The notes: a model not told the origin generated them from the sequence alone. 64,000 nt of DNA from Duganella sp. BuS-21 (GCA_041874725.1 CP097466.1:4774001-4838000), one strand, 5' to 3'; shown: positions 36,646 to 44,738, numbered from the stretch's first letter. Translations and numbers: made by a program.

Positions 36646-37575
36646 TTAGTCAATATTATGATGGGGCAGATGGGTGATGAGACGCTCGAACAAGCCGGGC
36701 TGGCGCATGCGGTCCAGCCACCAGTTCAGCGCGGCGCCGTTTTCGCCGCTGCGCCAGGCCAGGTAGAAGGTCTCGGCCGGCTTGGGCTCCTCCACCTGCC
36801 TCGCCACCAGCAGACCGGCGGCAATGGCGGCGCGCGCACACGGTTCGGGCAGGAAGCCGAAGCCCATGCCGGCCAGCTGGTACTGGTATTTGGTTTTCAT
36901 GTCGGGCACGGTCAGCGTGTCTTGGCCCAGCAACAAGCCGACCGTGCGCGGCGCCATCTGGCGCGCGGAATCGGCCACGCTGATGGCGCGGTGGTGTTGC
37001 AAATGCGTCCGCTCCAACACCCCTTCCACCGCCGCCAGCGGGTGCGACGGCGCCACCGCGAACACAAAGTTGATCTTGCCGATGGGCTCGGATACATAGC
37101 CGCCACCGGCCGGGCCGTCGCCGGCCGCGCCCACCAGCAGGTCGGCGCGGCGGTCCAGCAGGGCTTCCCAGGTCCCGGACAGGGCTTCCTGGACGATGCG
37201 CAGGCGGGTTTGCTTGGCCACTTCATAGAAGGCCGGCACGTCAGCGTGGAACAAACAGGGCGAAAACATCGAGTCCATGGCCACCGCAAGCTCGGTCTCC
37301 CAGCCGGAGGCCACGCGGCGCACGCGGTGCTCCAGGTCCTGGGCCGCTTTCAGCAGGTAACGGCCCTCCTTCAGCAGCTCGGCGCCGGCGGCGGTCAGCT
37401 CGACGCGCGGACCGTTGCGCTCGAATACCTGGACGCCGAGATCGTCCTCCAGCTTGCTGACGGTGTACGAAATCGTCGATGGCACGCGGTGCAATTCCTT
37501 GCCGGCGGCGGAGAATGAACCGCGGCGGTCGATGGCGTCGACGATTTGCAGGGCTTCCAGGCTAAGTCTGAGCAT
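36646..37575 (-). CDS. LysR-family transcriptional regulator
   Basis: 309 residues from the ATG at 37575; the frame opens to 37692 but the helix-turn-helix begins just after this ATG. The winged HTH is in residues 1-60 (LEALQIVDAIDRRGSFSAAG, STISYTVSKLEDDLGVQVF), followed by a substrate-binding domain. It is divergent from the pirin gene, the classic layout for a LysR regulator and its target. TTCGAA followed by TTCGA overlaps its own start region. Confidence 0.9.
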   Translation of the reverse strand: MLRLSLEALQIVDAIDRRGSFSAAGKELHRVPSTISYTVSKLEDDLGVQVFERNGPRVELTAAGAELLKEGRYLLKAAQDLEHRVRRVASGWETELAVAMDSMFSPCLFHADVPAFYEVAKQTRLRIVQEALSGTWEALLDRRADLLVGAAGDGPAGGGYVSEPIGKINFVFAVAPSHPLAAVEGVLERTHLQHHRAISVADSARQMAPRTVGLLLGQDTLTVPDMKTKYQYQLAGMGFGFLPEPCARAAIAAGLLVARQVEEPKPAETFYLAWRSGENGAALNWWLDRMRQPGLFERLITHLPHHNID

Positions 37576-37588
37576 TCGAATTTTTCGA
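37575..37588. promoter_or_regulatory. TTCGAA-type dyad at the LysR start
   Basis: TTCGAA at 37575-37580 and TTCGA at 37584-37588 form a short dyad in the 143-bp LysR/pirin divergent region, which is otherwise AT-rich. A LysR-type T-N11-A site cannot be singled out with certainty. Autoregulation is possible. Confidence 0.3.
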
Positions 37589-37718
37589 TAGTAGAGGGGT
37601 AAATTTTCCGTTTTTTTAATCTGAATCCGAGGTCTACAATGTGATTCATGGATGCAGCGATACGAAAGATTCCTTTCAAAATTATCGCACATTAACCAAC
37701 AAAGAAACGGAGCTCATC

Positions 37719-38420
37719 ATGTTGCAAGTACGTCATTCTGATTCGCGCGGCAAAGCCAACCACGGCTGGCTGGATTCGAAACACAGCTTCTCGTTCGGTC
37801 ACTACCACGACCCGGAACATGTCGGCTTCGGTCCGCTGCTGGTCATCAATGAAGACAAGGTACACGGCGGCCAGGGCTTCGGCACGCACGGTCACCGCGA
37901 CATGGAGATTATCTCCTACGTGCTGAGCGGCGCGCTGGAACACAAGGACAGCATGGGCACCGGCTCGGTCCTGCACTACGGCGACGTCCAGCGCATGAGC
38001 GCCGGCACCGGCGTGCGTCACAGCGAGTACAACGGCGACCGCACGCAGCAAGTGCACTTCCTGCAAATCTGGATCCAGCCTAATCAGTTGGGCATTCCAC
38101 CGAGCTACGAAGAGAAAAACTTCACGCCGGAAAGCAAACAGGGCAAGCTGGCCCTGATCGCCTCCGGTGACGGCCGCAACGGTTCGGTGCTGATCCATCA
38201 AAACGCCGAGATCTATGCGTCCATCATGGCTGAAGGCGACCGTCTGACCCATGAGCTGAAAGCCGGCCGCATGTCCTATGTGCACCTGATTCGCGGCGCG
38301 GTGACCGTCAACGGCGTGCACCTGAAAGCCGGCGATGCGCTGAAAATCACCGACGAAGCACTGGTGACGCTGGAGCAGGCGGAAGATGCGGAACTGCTGG
38401 TATTTGACCTGCCGAAATAA
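37719..38420 (+). CDS. pirin family protein
   Basis: 233 residues from the ATG at 37719 with GGAG upstream. Bicupin fold of the YhhW/pirin type; the metal-site motif is GTHGHRDMEIISYVLSG with the later HRHSE-like segment RHSEYNGD. Some members are quercetin dioxygenases; others bind regulators. Divergent from the LysR gene, which likely controls it. A strong terminator follows. Confidence 0.92.
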   Translation: MLQVRHSDSRGKANHGWLDSKHSFSFGHYHDPEHVGFGPLLVINEDKVHGGQGFGTHGHRDMEIISYVLSGALEHKDSMGTGSVLHYGDVQRMSAGTGVRHSEYNGDRTQQVHFLQIWIQPNQLGIPPSYEEKNFTPESKQGKLALIASGDGRNGSVLIHQNAEIYASIMAEGDRLTHELKAGRMSYVHLIRGAVTVNGVHLKAGDALKITDEALVTLEQAEDAELLVFDLPK

Positions 38421-38447
38421 AGTTCCGCCAGTTTTGGTATCATGAAG

Positions 38448-38488
38448 GGCGCGCCGGGGTCTGTTGGACAGCCCGGCGCGCCTTTTTT
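38448..38488 (+). terminator. rho-independent terminator after the pirin gene
   Basis: A perfect 11-bp stem, GGCGCGCCGGG (38448-38458) with CCCGGCGCGCC (38472-38482), is followed by six T (38483-38488). It separates the pirin gene from ribA, whose start is at 38520. Confidence 0.92.
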
Positions 38489-38519
38489 ACCTAATACGAT
38501 CAGAATAAAGAGCAAAACC

Positions 38520-39173
38520 ATGTCGCAGAGCGCAGAAATCCCATCCCAAGACGAAGTGAACTACGTCACCTCCTGCGCCCTGCCGACCCCGTGGGCGCAG
38601 TTCACCCTGCATGCCTTCGTCGAGCAAGCCACCGGCAAGGAACACCTGGCCATGGTGCTGGGCGACATCGGCAACGGTGCGCCGGTGCTGGCGCGCGTCC
38701 ATTCCGAGTGCCTGACCGGCGACGTGCTGTTCTCGCAACGTTGCGACTGCGGCGCCCAGCTCGAAGGCGCGCTCAAGAAGATCGCCGACGAAGGCCGTGG
38801 CGTGCTGCTCTACCTGCGCCAGGAAGGCCGTGGTATCGGCCTGATCAACAAAATCCGCGCCTACCGCCTGCAGGAAGCCGGCGCCGACACGGTGCAGGCC
38901 AATGAACAACTGGGCTTCAAGCCGGATCAGCGCAACTATGCGCTGGTGAAACCGATGCTGGCCCAGTTCGGCGTGAAAAGCTTACGCCTGATGACCAATA
39001 ATCCGCGTAAGATCGATGCCATGATTAAACTGGGTGTCGAGGTGGCCGAGCGGGTTCCGCTGCTGGTCAACCGCAACGCCTTCAACCAGTATTACCTGGA
39101 TACCAAGGCCGCCAAACTGGGCCACATGATGACGCCGCTGACGCCGGCGCCGGTGGAGGATGGCGCGCTGTAA
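38520..39173 (+). CDS. ribA: GTP cyclohydrolase II
   Basis: 217 residues from the ATG at 38520. Zinc ligands C64, C75 and C77 lie in [15 protein letters not shown]; the GTP-binding part has [19 protein letters not shown]. It catalyses the first step of riboflavin synthesis, opening GTP to the diaminopyrimidine. It is a stand-alone enzyme, not fused to RibB. The long C-terminal tail after [20 protein letters not shown] is normal for betaproteobacteria. It is followed 23 bp later by the serine protease gene. Confidence 0.95.
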   Translation: MSQSAEIPSQDEVNYVTSCALPTPWAQFTLHAFVEQATGKEHLAMVLGDIGNGAPVLARVHSECLTGDVLFSQRCDCGAQLEGALKKIADEGRGVLLYLRQEGRGIGLINKIRAYRLQEAGADTVQANEQLGFKPDQRNYALVKPMLAQFGVKSLRLMTNNPRKIDAMIKLGVEVAERVPLLVNRNAFNQYYLDTKAAKLGHMMTPLTPAPVEDGAL

Positions 39174-39196
39174 GGTAGCAACGATTTAAGGACTGC

Positions 39197-40654
39197 ATGA
39201 AAGTCAACCAGCTCGCACGTATTCTTGCCATCACCTGGGCCTGCGCCGGCGTCGCGCTGGCGGCCCCGAATCCTCCCGCCGCGCAACGGCCGGCCGTGCC
39301 GGCGACGGCTGCGCCGCCGGTGGCGCCCGCTCCCGCCGCCGCCCCTGCTACTGGTCCCGCTACCGCACCGGCAGCCCCTGGCGCCGCCGCAGCAGCCGAC
39401 AACGCCGACACCGCGCCGTTGCCGCCGCCCTCCAGCGCCGCCCAGCACCTGTACGCCTCCGCCAAGCACGACATCCTGCAAGTACGCTCGCTGCTGAAAA
39501 GCGGCCGCACGCAGTCGTCGGTCGGTTCCGGCTTCCTGATCGGCACCAGCAACCTGGTGCTGACCAACTACCACGTGGTATCGCAATTCGCGCTCGATCC
39601 CGACACCTACGTCGGCGAATGGGTGGACACCAGCGGCCAGCGCGGCAATGTCGAACTGCTGGCGGTGGACGTGCTGCACGACCTGGCGGTGCTGCGCGTA
39701 AACCGCAACGGCACCGGCTTCTTCAAGATGCCCGAGCAGCTGGCGCGCCTGACGCAAGGCCAGTACCTGTACTCGATGGGCAACCCGCTCGACCTCGGCT
39801 TCGCCATTTCCGAAGGCGCCTACAATGGCGTGATAGCGCGCAGCTTCTACGACCAGCTGATGTTCACCGGCCCGATCAACTCCGGCATGAGCGGCGGCCC
39901 CAGCGTCACGGCCGACGGCTCGGTGGCCGGCGTCAACGTCTCCAAGCGCCTTGACGGCGAGCTGGTCAGCTTCCTGGTGCCGGCCCGCTTTGCGCAGGAT
40001 CTGCTGAAGAAAGTCGAAGCGCAGACCAAGGCGCCGGCCGACTTCACGGCCGTGGTGGCCGGCCAGTTGCTGGCGCACCAGAGCGCGATGGTCAACCAAC
40101 TGCTGGCCAGTCCGCTCAGCCTGAAACCGATGGGACCGTACCAGGTGCCGGTGCGCGAGTCCGAGCAGATGCGATGCTGGGGCCGCTCCAACGTCAAGGC
40201 CGACAAGCCGTTCACCGTGGACGACGCCAGCTGCGCGATGGAATCGGCGATCTTCGTCAGCGGTTCGCTGCAGACCGGGCAGATCAGCATCCGCCACCAG
40301 TTCCTGCGCAGCGCCGGCCTGGACAAACTGCGCTTCGCGCAACTGGCCAGCGCCTCGTTCAAGAATGAGCACTTCGGCAGCAACAAGGACACGCGCCTGA
40401 CCGGCCCCAATTGCACCGAAGACTTCGTCAAGAACAAGGACTTGCCGCTGCGCGCCGTGCTGTGCGTGCGCGCCTACCGCAAATTCTCCGGCCTGTACGA
40501 CTTCGCGCTGCTGACGGCCAGCACCGACCAGGGCCTGATGAGCTTGCAAAGCCGGCTCGACGCGCGCGGCGTCTCGTATGAAAACGGCCTGCGCCTGACG
40601 CGGGTAGTCCTCGACTCGCTGTCACTGGCGCCGAAGAAAGGGGGCGCGAAATGA
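39197..40654 (+). CDS. exported trypsin-like serine protease with novel C-terminal domain
   Basis: 485 residues. Signal peptide (ITWACAGVALA), an Ala/Pro-rich linker of about 55 residues, then a trypsin-like (S1C) domain with H126 in LTNYHVV, D162 in HDLAVL and S232 in SGMSGGPS. No PDZ domain follows. Residues 300-485 form an unrecognised domain with four cysteines (about 328, 347, 404 and 415) that may make two disulfides. The gene ends with an ATGA overlap with the FHA gene, so the two products probably work together. Confidence 0.85.
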   Translation: MKVNQLARILAITWACAGVALAAPNPPAAQRPAVPATAAPPVAPAPAAAPATGPATAPAAPGAAAAADNADTAPLPPPSSAAQHLYASAKHDILQVRSLLKSGRTQSSVGSGFLIGTSNLVLTNYHVVSQFALDPDTYVGEWVDTSGQRGNVELLAVDVLHDLAVLRVNRNGTGFFKMPEQLARLTQGQYLYSMGNPLDLGFAISEGAYNGVIARSFYDQLMFTGPINSGMSGGPSVTADGSVAGVNVSKRLDGELVSFLVPARFAQDLLKKVEAQTKAPADFTAVVAGQLLAHQSAMVNQLLASPLSLKPMGPYQVPVRESEQMRCWGRSNVKADKPFTVDDASCAMESAIFVSGSLQTGQISIRHQFLRSAGLDKLRFAQLASASFKNEHFGSNKDTRLTGPNCTEDFVKNKDLPLRAVLCVRAYRKFSGLYDFALLTASTDQGLMSLQSRLDARGVSYENGLRLTRVVLDSLSLAPKKGGAK

Positions 40655-41646
40655 AAGCCCCCTACTTCGTCGAAATTCTGGCGCGCAACGGCGACGTGCT
40701 GCACCGGCACAAGGTAGCGCAACTGCCGATCCGCATCGGCCGCAGCTACGACAACGAAATCATCCTCGACGACGCCCACAGCGCGGCCAGTCACGCGGTG
40801 GTCGAGATCGACGAGCACAGCCAGATCGTGCTGCGCGACCTCGGCAGCAAGAACGGCACCGTCTTCAAGGGCCGGCGCCACGCCAGCGTCACGCTGGACG
40901 GCAACACGGTGGTGCGCCTGGGCCACACGCGGCTGCGGGTGCGGCCGTACGACTTCCCGGTGGCGGCGGAAATCGCCGACACCACCATGCACGGCTGGGA
41001 AGGCGGCACGCCGGCCGCCATCGGCCTGGCGCTGATCGCCGTGTTCAGCTGCCTCGAAACCTGGCTGTCGGACGTGGAGCCGTTCGCGCTGATCCGCTAC
41101 CTGCTGGTGCTGGCATCGAGCCTGGCGGCGGGCATGTTGTGGGCGGGCGTGTGGGGACTGGCCAACCGCCTGTTCGGCAGTCATGCGCGCATGGGGCGGC
41201 ACCTGTTCATCCTTGGCAGCGCGCTGGCGACGGTCGGCTTGTGGCGGGCCGGCAGTTCGTTGCTGGCGTATGCGTGGTCGGCCGAATCGCTGACGCGTTA
41301 CGGCAACCTGGTGACGCTGGCGATCGCCTGCGGCATGGTGTTCTTCCACCTGCTCACCATCAAGCCGCACCACCCGCGCCGCTTCCTGATCACGGCGACG
41401 GTGATGCTGCTGGTCGGCTCCGGGCTGATGGTGATGGCCAACCTGCAAAGCACGGGCCGCGCGGCGGACGAGCTCTACATGTCGGTCCTGCTGCCGCCGG
41501 AAGTACGGCGCAGTGAAGACCGCAGCGTCGACCAATTCATGGTCAACGCCGGGAAACTGAAAGCGGCCATCGACGATGCCCGCACCCAGACCGTCAAAGC
41601 CGGCGCCGCCGAAGCCGAAGACGACGACGACAGCCCCGCCGAGTAA
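40651..41646 (+). CDS. FHA-domain integral membrane protein
   Basis: 331 residues. An FHA domain spans about 26-95 (RIGRSYDNEIILDDAHSA, SH, DLGSKNGT), the standard phosphothreonine-binding motif. It is followed by about five hydrophobic segments (about 125-250) and an acidic tail (EAEDDDDSPAE). Its start overlaps the protease stop (ATGA at 40651-40654). FHA plus membrane segments plus a coupled periplasmic protease suggests a signalling pair across the inner membrane; the kinase partner is not in the window. Confidence 0.88.
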   Translation: MKAPYFVEILARNGDVLHRHKVAQLPIRIGRSYDNEIILDDAHSAASHAVVEIDEHSQIVLRDLGSKNGTVFKGRRHASVTLDGNTVVRLGHTRLRVRPYDFPVAAEIADTTMHGWEGGTPAAIGLALIAVFSCLETWLSDVEPFALIRYLLVLASSLAAGMLWAGVWGLANRLFGSHARMGRHLFILGSALATVGLWRAGSSLLAYAWSAESLTRYGNLVTLAIACGMVFFHLLTIKPHHPRRFLITATVMLLVGSGLMVMANLQSTGRAADELYMSVLLPPEVRRSEDRSVDQFMVNAGKLKAAIDDARTQTVKAGAAEAEDDDDSPAE

Positions 41647-41647
41647 C

Positions 41648-41675
41648 CGGGTTTTAATTCGCGGGTTTTAATTCG
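41648..41675. repeat. 14-bp tandem repeat, two copies
   Basis: CGGGTTTTAATTCG occurs at 41648-41661 and 41662-41675, directly after the FHA gene stop. It borders the large palindrome. Confidence 0.85.
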
Positions 41676-41737
41676 GGGTCAGTTCCGACATTCGGACATT
41701 TCGCGCGCGAAATGTCCGAATGTCGGAACTGACCCCG
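41674..41737. repeat. 64-bp perfect palindrome
   Basis: The two halves (41674-41705 and 41706-41737) are exact reverse complements with no spacer: the left reads CGGGGTCAGTTCCGACATTC then GGACATTTCGCG. Such a sequence can form a long cruciform or RNA hairpin. It sits between two convergent genes and could stop transcription from both sides. The terminal motif GGGGTCAG is related to GGTCTGACC-type repeats at 26641 and 45965 in this window. Confidence 0.95.
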
Positions 41738-41753
41738 GGTTTGACCCCGGGTT
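41730..41753. repeat. 12-bp tandem repeat, two copies
   Basis: TGACCCCGGGTT occurs at 41730-41741 and 41742-41753, overlapping the right arm of the palindrome. The second copy runs into the stop codon of the PEP-CTERM relic. Confidence 0.8.
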
Positions 41754-41938
41754 TATTTGCGGCGGCGGACGGCGAAGCCTACCAGGCCCCGGCCTGCCAG
41801 CAGCATGGCGTAGGTTTCCGGCCCAGGTACGGCGGTCAGGATCACGTTGTCCAGCACCGCGCCCGAGTAACCGTCGCCGCCATGGTGTAGCCGCCATTGA
41901 CCACTCCAACCTTGTAAAACAGCTATCGTCGGCTGCAT
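41753..41938 (-). pseudogene. C-terminal relic of a PEP-CTERM sorted exported protein
   Basis: 61 codons. The end is a full PEP-CTERM sorting signal: VPGPETYAMLLAGRGLVGFA then RRRK, preceded by VLDNVILTA, the usual strand before the motif. The sequence before it (GWSGQWRLHHGGDGYSG) looks like the tail of a secreted beta-rich domain. There is no signal peptide and the reading frame starts two bases after the tetR stop, so the main part of the gene is gone. The motif is processed by exosortase in relatives; no exosortase gene is in the window. Confidence 0.75.
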
Positions 41939-41939
41939 G

Positions 41940-42536
41940 TCAAGCCGGCCAGCCGCGCAATACCTGGTCCACCACCTCCTGAAGCTGCTTGCGGGTGGCG
42001 CCGGCGGCGGCTTGCACGGCCATGCCGTTCGACACCGTCATCACATAGCGCGCCATCTGGCTGGCGCAGAAGTCGGCCGGCAAGTCCCCCTCCTCCTTAG
42101 CGCTTTCGAACCGTTCGCGCAGGCGCACCTCGGCCGCAGCACGGCGTTCGATCAAGGAATTGCGAATCGGTAGCGCATCGTCGCTGCAAGCCAGGGCGCC
42201 ATTGATGACCAGGCAGCCGTGCGGCGCTTCCTCTTCGGTTTGCGCATTGGCGTTGCCGCGCAAGAAATGCTCGACCACCTGGCGCGCGGTTTTCAACCCC
42301 AGCGCCGCGTCAAACAGAGGGTCGTGGCTGGCGCCATAGCGATCCAGGGCCAGCCGGAACAGGTTTTCCTTGTTGCCGAACACGGCGTACAAGCTGGGCC
42401 GGTTCATGCCCATGGCCTCGGTCAGCTCCGGCAGCGAGCTGCCTTCATAGCCCTTCTCCCAGAACACTTTCATGGCCTTGTCCAGCGCGTTGTCTGCGTC
42501 GAAGGTGCGTGGGCGGCCGATTTTTCGCTCTTTCAT
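41940..42536 (-). CDS. TetR/AcrR-family regulator
   Basis: 198 residues. N-terminal HTH (DADNALDKAMKVFWEKGYEGSSLPELTEAMGM, about residues 14-45), then a ligand-binding domain with a TetR_C pattern around HGCLVINGALACSDD. It is divergent from an MFS exporter gene, with two matching motifs flanking the promoter. It is the likely repressor of that exporter. Confidence 0.9.
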   Translation of the reverse strand: MKERKIGRPRTFDADNALDKAMKVFWEKGYEGSSLPELTEAMGMNRPSLYAVFGNKENLFRLALDRYGASHDPLFDAALGLKTARQVVEHFLRGNANAQTEEEAPHGCLVINGALACSDDALPIRNSLIERRAAAEVRLRERFESAKEEGDLPADFCASQMARYVMTVSNGMAVQAAAGATRKQLQEVVDQVLRGWPA

Positions 42537-42603
42537 ACCGATCAGTTAAAAATTCATTGACAAAGGATTCCGTACAGGACATTATGAACCGACCAGTAAA
42601 AAA
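42537..42603. promoter_or_regulatory. divergent promoter with paired TetR operator candidates
   Basis: ACCGATCAGT is at 42537-42546 and ACCGACCAGT at 42588-42597, each followed by an A-run. Between them is a plus-strand promoter TTGACA (42557-42562), 17 bases, CATTAT (42580-42585). The second repeat overlaps the transcription start. A third ACCGAT is at 42617. Together they fit operators for the tetR product, which would close the exporter promoter. Confidence 0.55.
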
Positions 42604-42636
42604 CTCAAGCATTTTTACCGATCCAAGGAATTCTTC

Positions 42637-43884
42637 ATGTCAAATCAAAACCATACCCAGGCCGTGCGCCGCGACGACGCCGCCCCGCCCTCCCCTTCCA
42701 TACAGCAGCACGGCTCGCCCTGGCTGGCCGTGCTGTCGGTCGCCATCGGCGCGTTTGCGCTGGTGACCACGGAGTTTCTGCCGGTCGGCCTGCTGCCCGC
42801 CATCGCCGCCGAGCTCGGCATCACCGAAGGCATGGCCGGCATGATGGTGACCGTGCCCGGCATCGTTGCCGCATTGGCGGCCGTGCTGGTCACCGTCGGC
42901 GTCGGCAAGGCCGACCGCCGCTATGTGATCTGGGCGCTCACCACCACGCTACTGGTATCGAACGTCATCGTCGCTTTGTCCGATTCCTTCACGCTGATCC
43001 TGCTGGGCCGCGCCTTGCTGGGCGTCGGCGTGGGCGGCTTCTGGGCCATCGGGCCGGCGCTGGGCACCAGAATGGTGCCGGCCGGTTCGGCAACGCGCGC
43101 CACCTCGCTGATCTTTGCCGGCGTGTCGGTCGGCACGGTGGCCGGTGTGCCGGCCGGCGCGCTGATCGGTGAACTGTTCGGCTGGCGCACGGCCTTCTAT
43201 GCCGGCGGCGCGGTGGCGCTGCTGGTGCTGTTGACGCAGATGTGGCTGCTGCCCAAGCTGCCGCCCAAGCAGGCCATCACCTTCCGCCAGTTGCCGGAAC
43301 TGCTGCGCGTGCCGAAGGCGCGTCTGGGCATGCTGATTACGCTGCTGGTGTTCATCGGCCAGTTCGCCGCCTACACCTACATCACGCCCTTCCTCAGCCA
43401 GGTGGCGCTGCTGGATGCCAAGACCATCAGCAGCTTGCTGCTGGCGTATGGCGCGGCAGGTTTCGCCGGCAACCTGATCGGCGGCGCGGTTGTGGCACGC
43501 AGTGTGCGCATTTCGCTGATTACCACCGGCCTGGTGCTGGGATTGTCGACGCTGGCGCTGCCGCTACTCGGTCACGGCGTGTGGGGCGCGACGGCGCTGG
43601 TGGTCATCTGGGGCATTGCGTTCGGCATGATGCCGATCTCGGTGCAGACCTGGATCTTCCAGGCGGCGCCGCATGCGATGGAAAGCGGCGGCGCGGTGTT
43701 TGTCGCCACGGCGCAGGTGGCGCTGGCGAGCGGCGCCCTGGTCGGCGGGATTGCGGTCGATCACCTCGGTGTGTCGAGCGCGATGGTGGTGGGCGGCGTG
43801 CTGGCGCTGGCCATGGCGGCGATCACGATGCGCTGGGCGCGCGACAGCGAGCAGCCGGCGGTCAAGCTACACGCCGTGCATTAA
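42637..43884 (+). CDS. MFS transporter, DHA1 family
   Basis: 415 residues with 12 membrane segments. The first segment IGAFALVTTEFLPVGLLPAI and the loop KADRRYVIW are typical of drug or sugar exporters of the SotB/YdhP group. The N-terminal 30 residues are hydrophilic. It is divergent from the TetR gene. Its stop overlaps that of the next, convergent gene at TTAA. Confidence 0.9.
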   Translation: MSNQNHTQAVRRDDAAPPSPSIQQHGSPWLAVLSVAIGAFALVTTEFLPVGLLPAIAAELGITEGMAGMMVTVPGIVAALAAVLVTVGVGKADRRYVIWALTTTLLVSNVIVALSDSFTLILLGRALLGVGVGGFWAIGPALGTRMVPAGSATRATSLIFAGVSVGTVAGVPAGALIGELFGWRTAFYAGGAVALLVLLTQMWLLPKLPPKQAITFRQLPELLRVPKARLGMLITLLVFIGQFAAYTYITPFLSQVALLDAKTISSLLLAYGAAGFAGNLIGGAVVARSVRISLITTGLVLGLSTLALPLLGHGVWGATALVVIWGIAFGMMPISVQTWIFQAAPHAMESGGAVFVATAQVALASGALVGGIAVDHLGVSSAMVVGGVLALAMAAITMRWARDSEQPAVKLHAVH

Positions 43885-44195
43885 AGACGCACGCGCCGGT
43901 AGGCTTCCAGGAATACTTCCACTTCGCGGTCCGACATCACCTTGATGTCGTCGCCGTGCCAGACGTAGAGATAGGACTGGCCGCCCATGCGGTCGGTCAG
44001 TTTGGCGTTGACCAGGAAGCAGGTGCCGGGCGGATAGGCGGCGGGATCGCGCATGCGGCTGGAGCAATGCACCAGCAGGTCCGGCGGATACGCCTGTCCC
44101 GACAAAGGATACACCTCCACCCTGCCGCCCTGCTCTACCGACTCCACCGCCACCTGCCGGTAAGCATAAGTATCACGCGCCATCATCTCTCCCAA
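43881..44195 (-). CDS. conserved small protein, unknown function
   Basis: 104 residues, soluble, no signal peptide. Two in-frame ATG codons lie at the start (44195 and 44183, residues 1 and 5). The segment PPGTCFLVNAKLTDRMGGQ, then YLYVWHGDDIKVMS, suggests a small beta-rich fold. I do not recognise the family. It shares its stop with the MFS gene on the other strand. Confidence 0.72.
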   Translation of the reverse strand: MGEMMARDTYAYRQVAVESVEQGGRVEVYPLSGQAYPPDLLVHCSSRMRDPAAYPPGTCFLVNAKLTDRMGGQSYLYVWHGDDIKVMSDREVEVFLEAYRRVRL

Positions 44196-44326
44196 AAGCC
44201 GTCATGGTAGCAGAGTACGGACGAATTCCATTTCGCCATACTCCTGCGCTGCCAGTTTTACTTGCACGCCTACTTTTCTTTTTAACGTCAATGACTTGCG
44301 CGCAGAAATGCGACTTGTTAACAGTG

Positions 44327-44347
44327 TTGTCCACAGAATCTGTGGGC
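44327..44347. other. hairpin with a DnaA-box-like sequence
   Basis: CCACAG (44331-44336), AAT, CTGTGG (44340-44345) is a perfect 6-bp hairpin with one wobble extension. It overlaps TTGTCCACA, one base from a DnaA box, at 44327-44335. The region 44196-44456 otherwise holds only short out-of-frame ORFs. Single site, so not an origin. Confidence 0.35.
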
Positions 44348-44399
44348 AGTTATTGATCCGGCTTAAGCCCGCCCCCTTTTCAGTCCGCTTGAAGGATAT

Positions 44400-44421
44400 C
44401 TTTCAGCCACTACACTGAAAG
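44400..44421. promoter_or_regulatory. inverted repeat upstream of the DUF433 gene
   Basis: CTTTCAG (44400-44406) and CTGAAAG (44415-44421) form a perfect dyad with an 8-base spacer, 36 bp before the ATG at 44457. It may be an operator of the DUF433 gene; many DUF433 proteins bind DNA in toxin-antitoxin pairs. Confidence 0.4.
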
Positions 44422-44456
44422 GTCGCGGTCATTCATACGGAGAGGGACCATGGACA

Positions 44457-44738
44457 ATGGCCTCTATCGCTCCCGATATTTTGGCGTACGTGAAATCATG
44501 CGTACCGCAAGTGGGAATGAAAGATCACGTTCCCGTTTTTGAACATACGGCGGTGCCCATCAAACGAATGTTTGACTATCTGCTGGCCGGCAAAACGCTT
44601 GATGAGTTCGTAGGCGAGTTCCCTGCGGTTAGCCGCGACCTCGCCGACCTGGTGCTCAAAAACAGGGCTACCCTGTTTTATGAGGCTATCAGCAAGGCTA
44701 CCGATTCTGCGGCGATGCCTTCTTCGCGACCGAGGTAG
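44457..44738 (+). CDS. DUF433 (antitoxin-like) protein
   Basis: 93 residues. GAGAGGGA precedes the ATG. The DUF433 pattern is visible: [26 protein letters not shown], then [16 protein letters not shown]433 is a small HTH-like domain, often the antitoxin of a PIN-type toxin; no toxin gene is next to it. Its 3' end overlaps the end of ispF by 61 bp on the opposite strand. An out-of-frame ATG at 44450 gives only a 30-codon ORF. Confidence 0.75.
   Translation: MASIAPDILAYVKSCVPQVGMKDHVPVFEHTAVPIKRMFDYLLAGKTLDEFVGEFPAVSRDLADLVLKNRATLFYEAISKATDSAAMPSSRPR

Noticed and set aside
36646..37692. Longer LysR frame from 37692
   Set aside because: The extra 39 residues precede the HTH domain and overlap the promoter region; no LysR protein has such an extension.
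44327..44335. DnaA-box-like TTGTCCACA as part of an origin
   Set aside because: Only one near-match and no dnaA, dnaN, gidA or AT-rich unwinding region nearby.
44202..44354. 50-codon plus-strand ORF in the gap before DUF433
   Set aside because: No ribosome-binding site and no recognisable motif; it crosses a hairpin. Probably chance.
44450..44542. Alternative ATG at 44450 just before the DUF433 start
   Set aside because: It gives a 30-codon out-of-frame ORF without similarity. The frame from 44457 matches DUF433.
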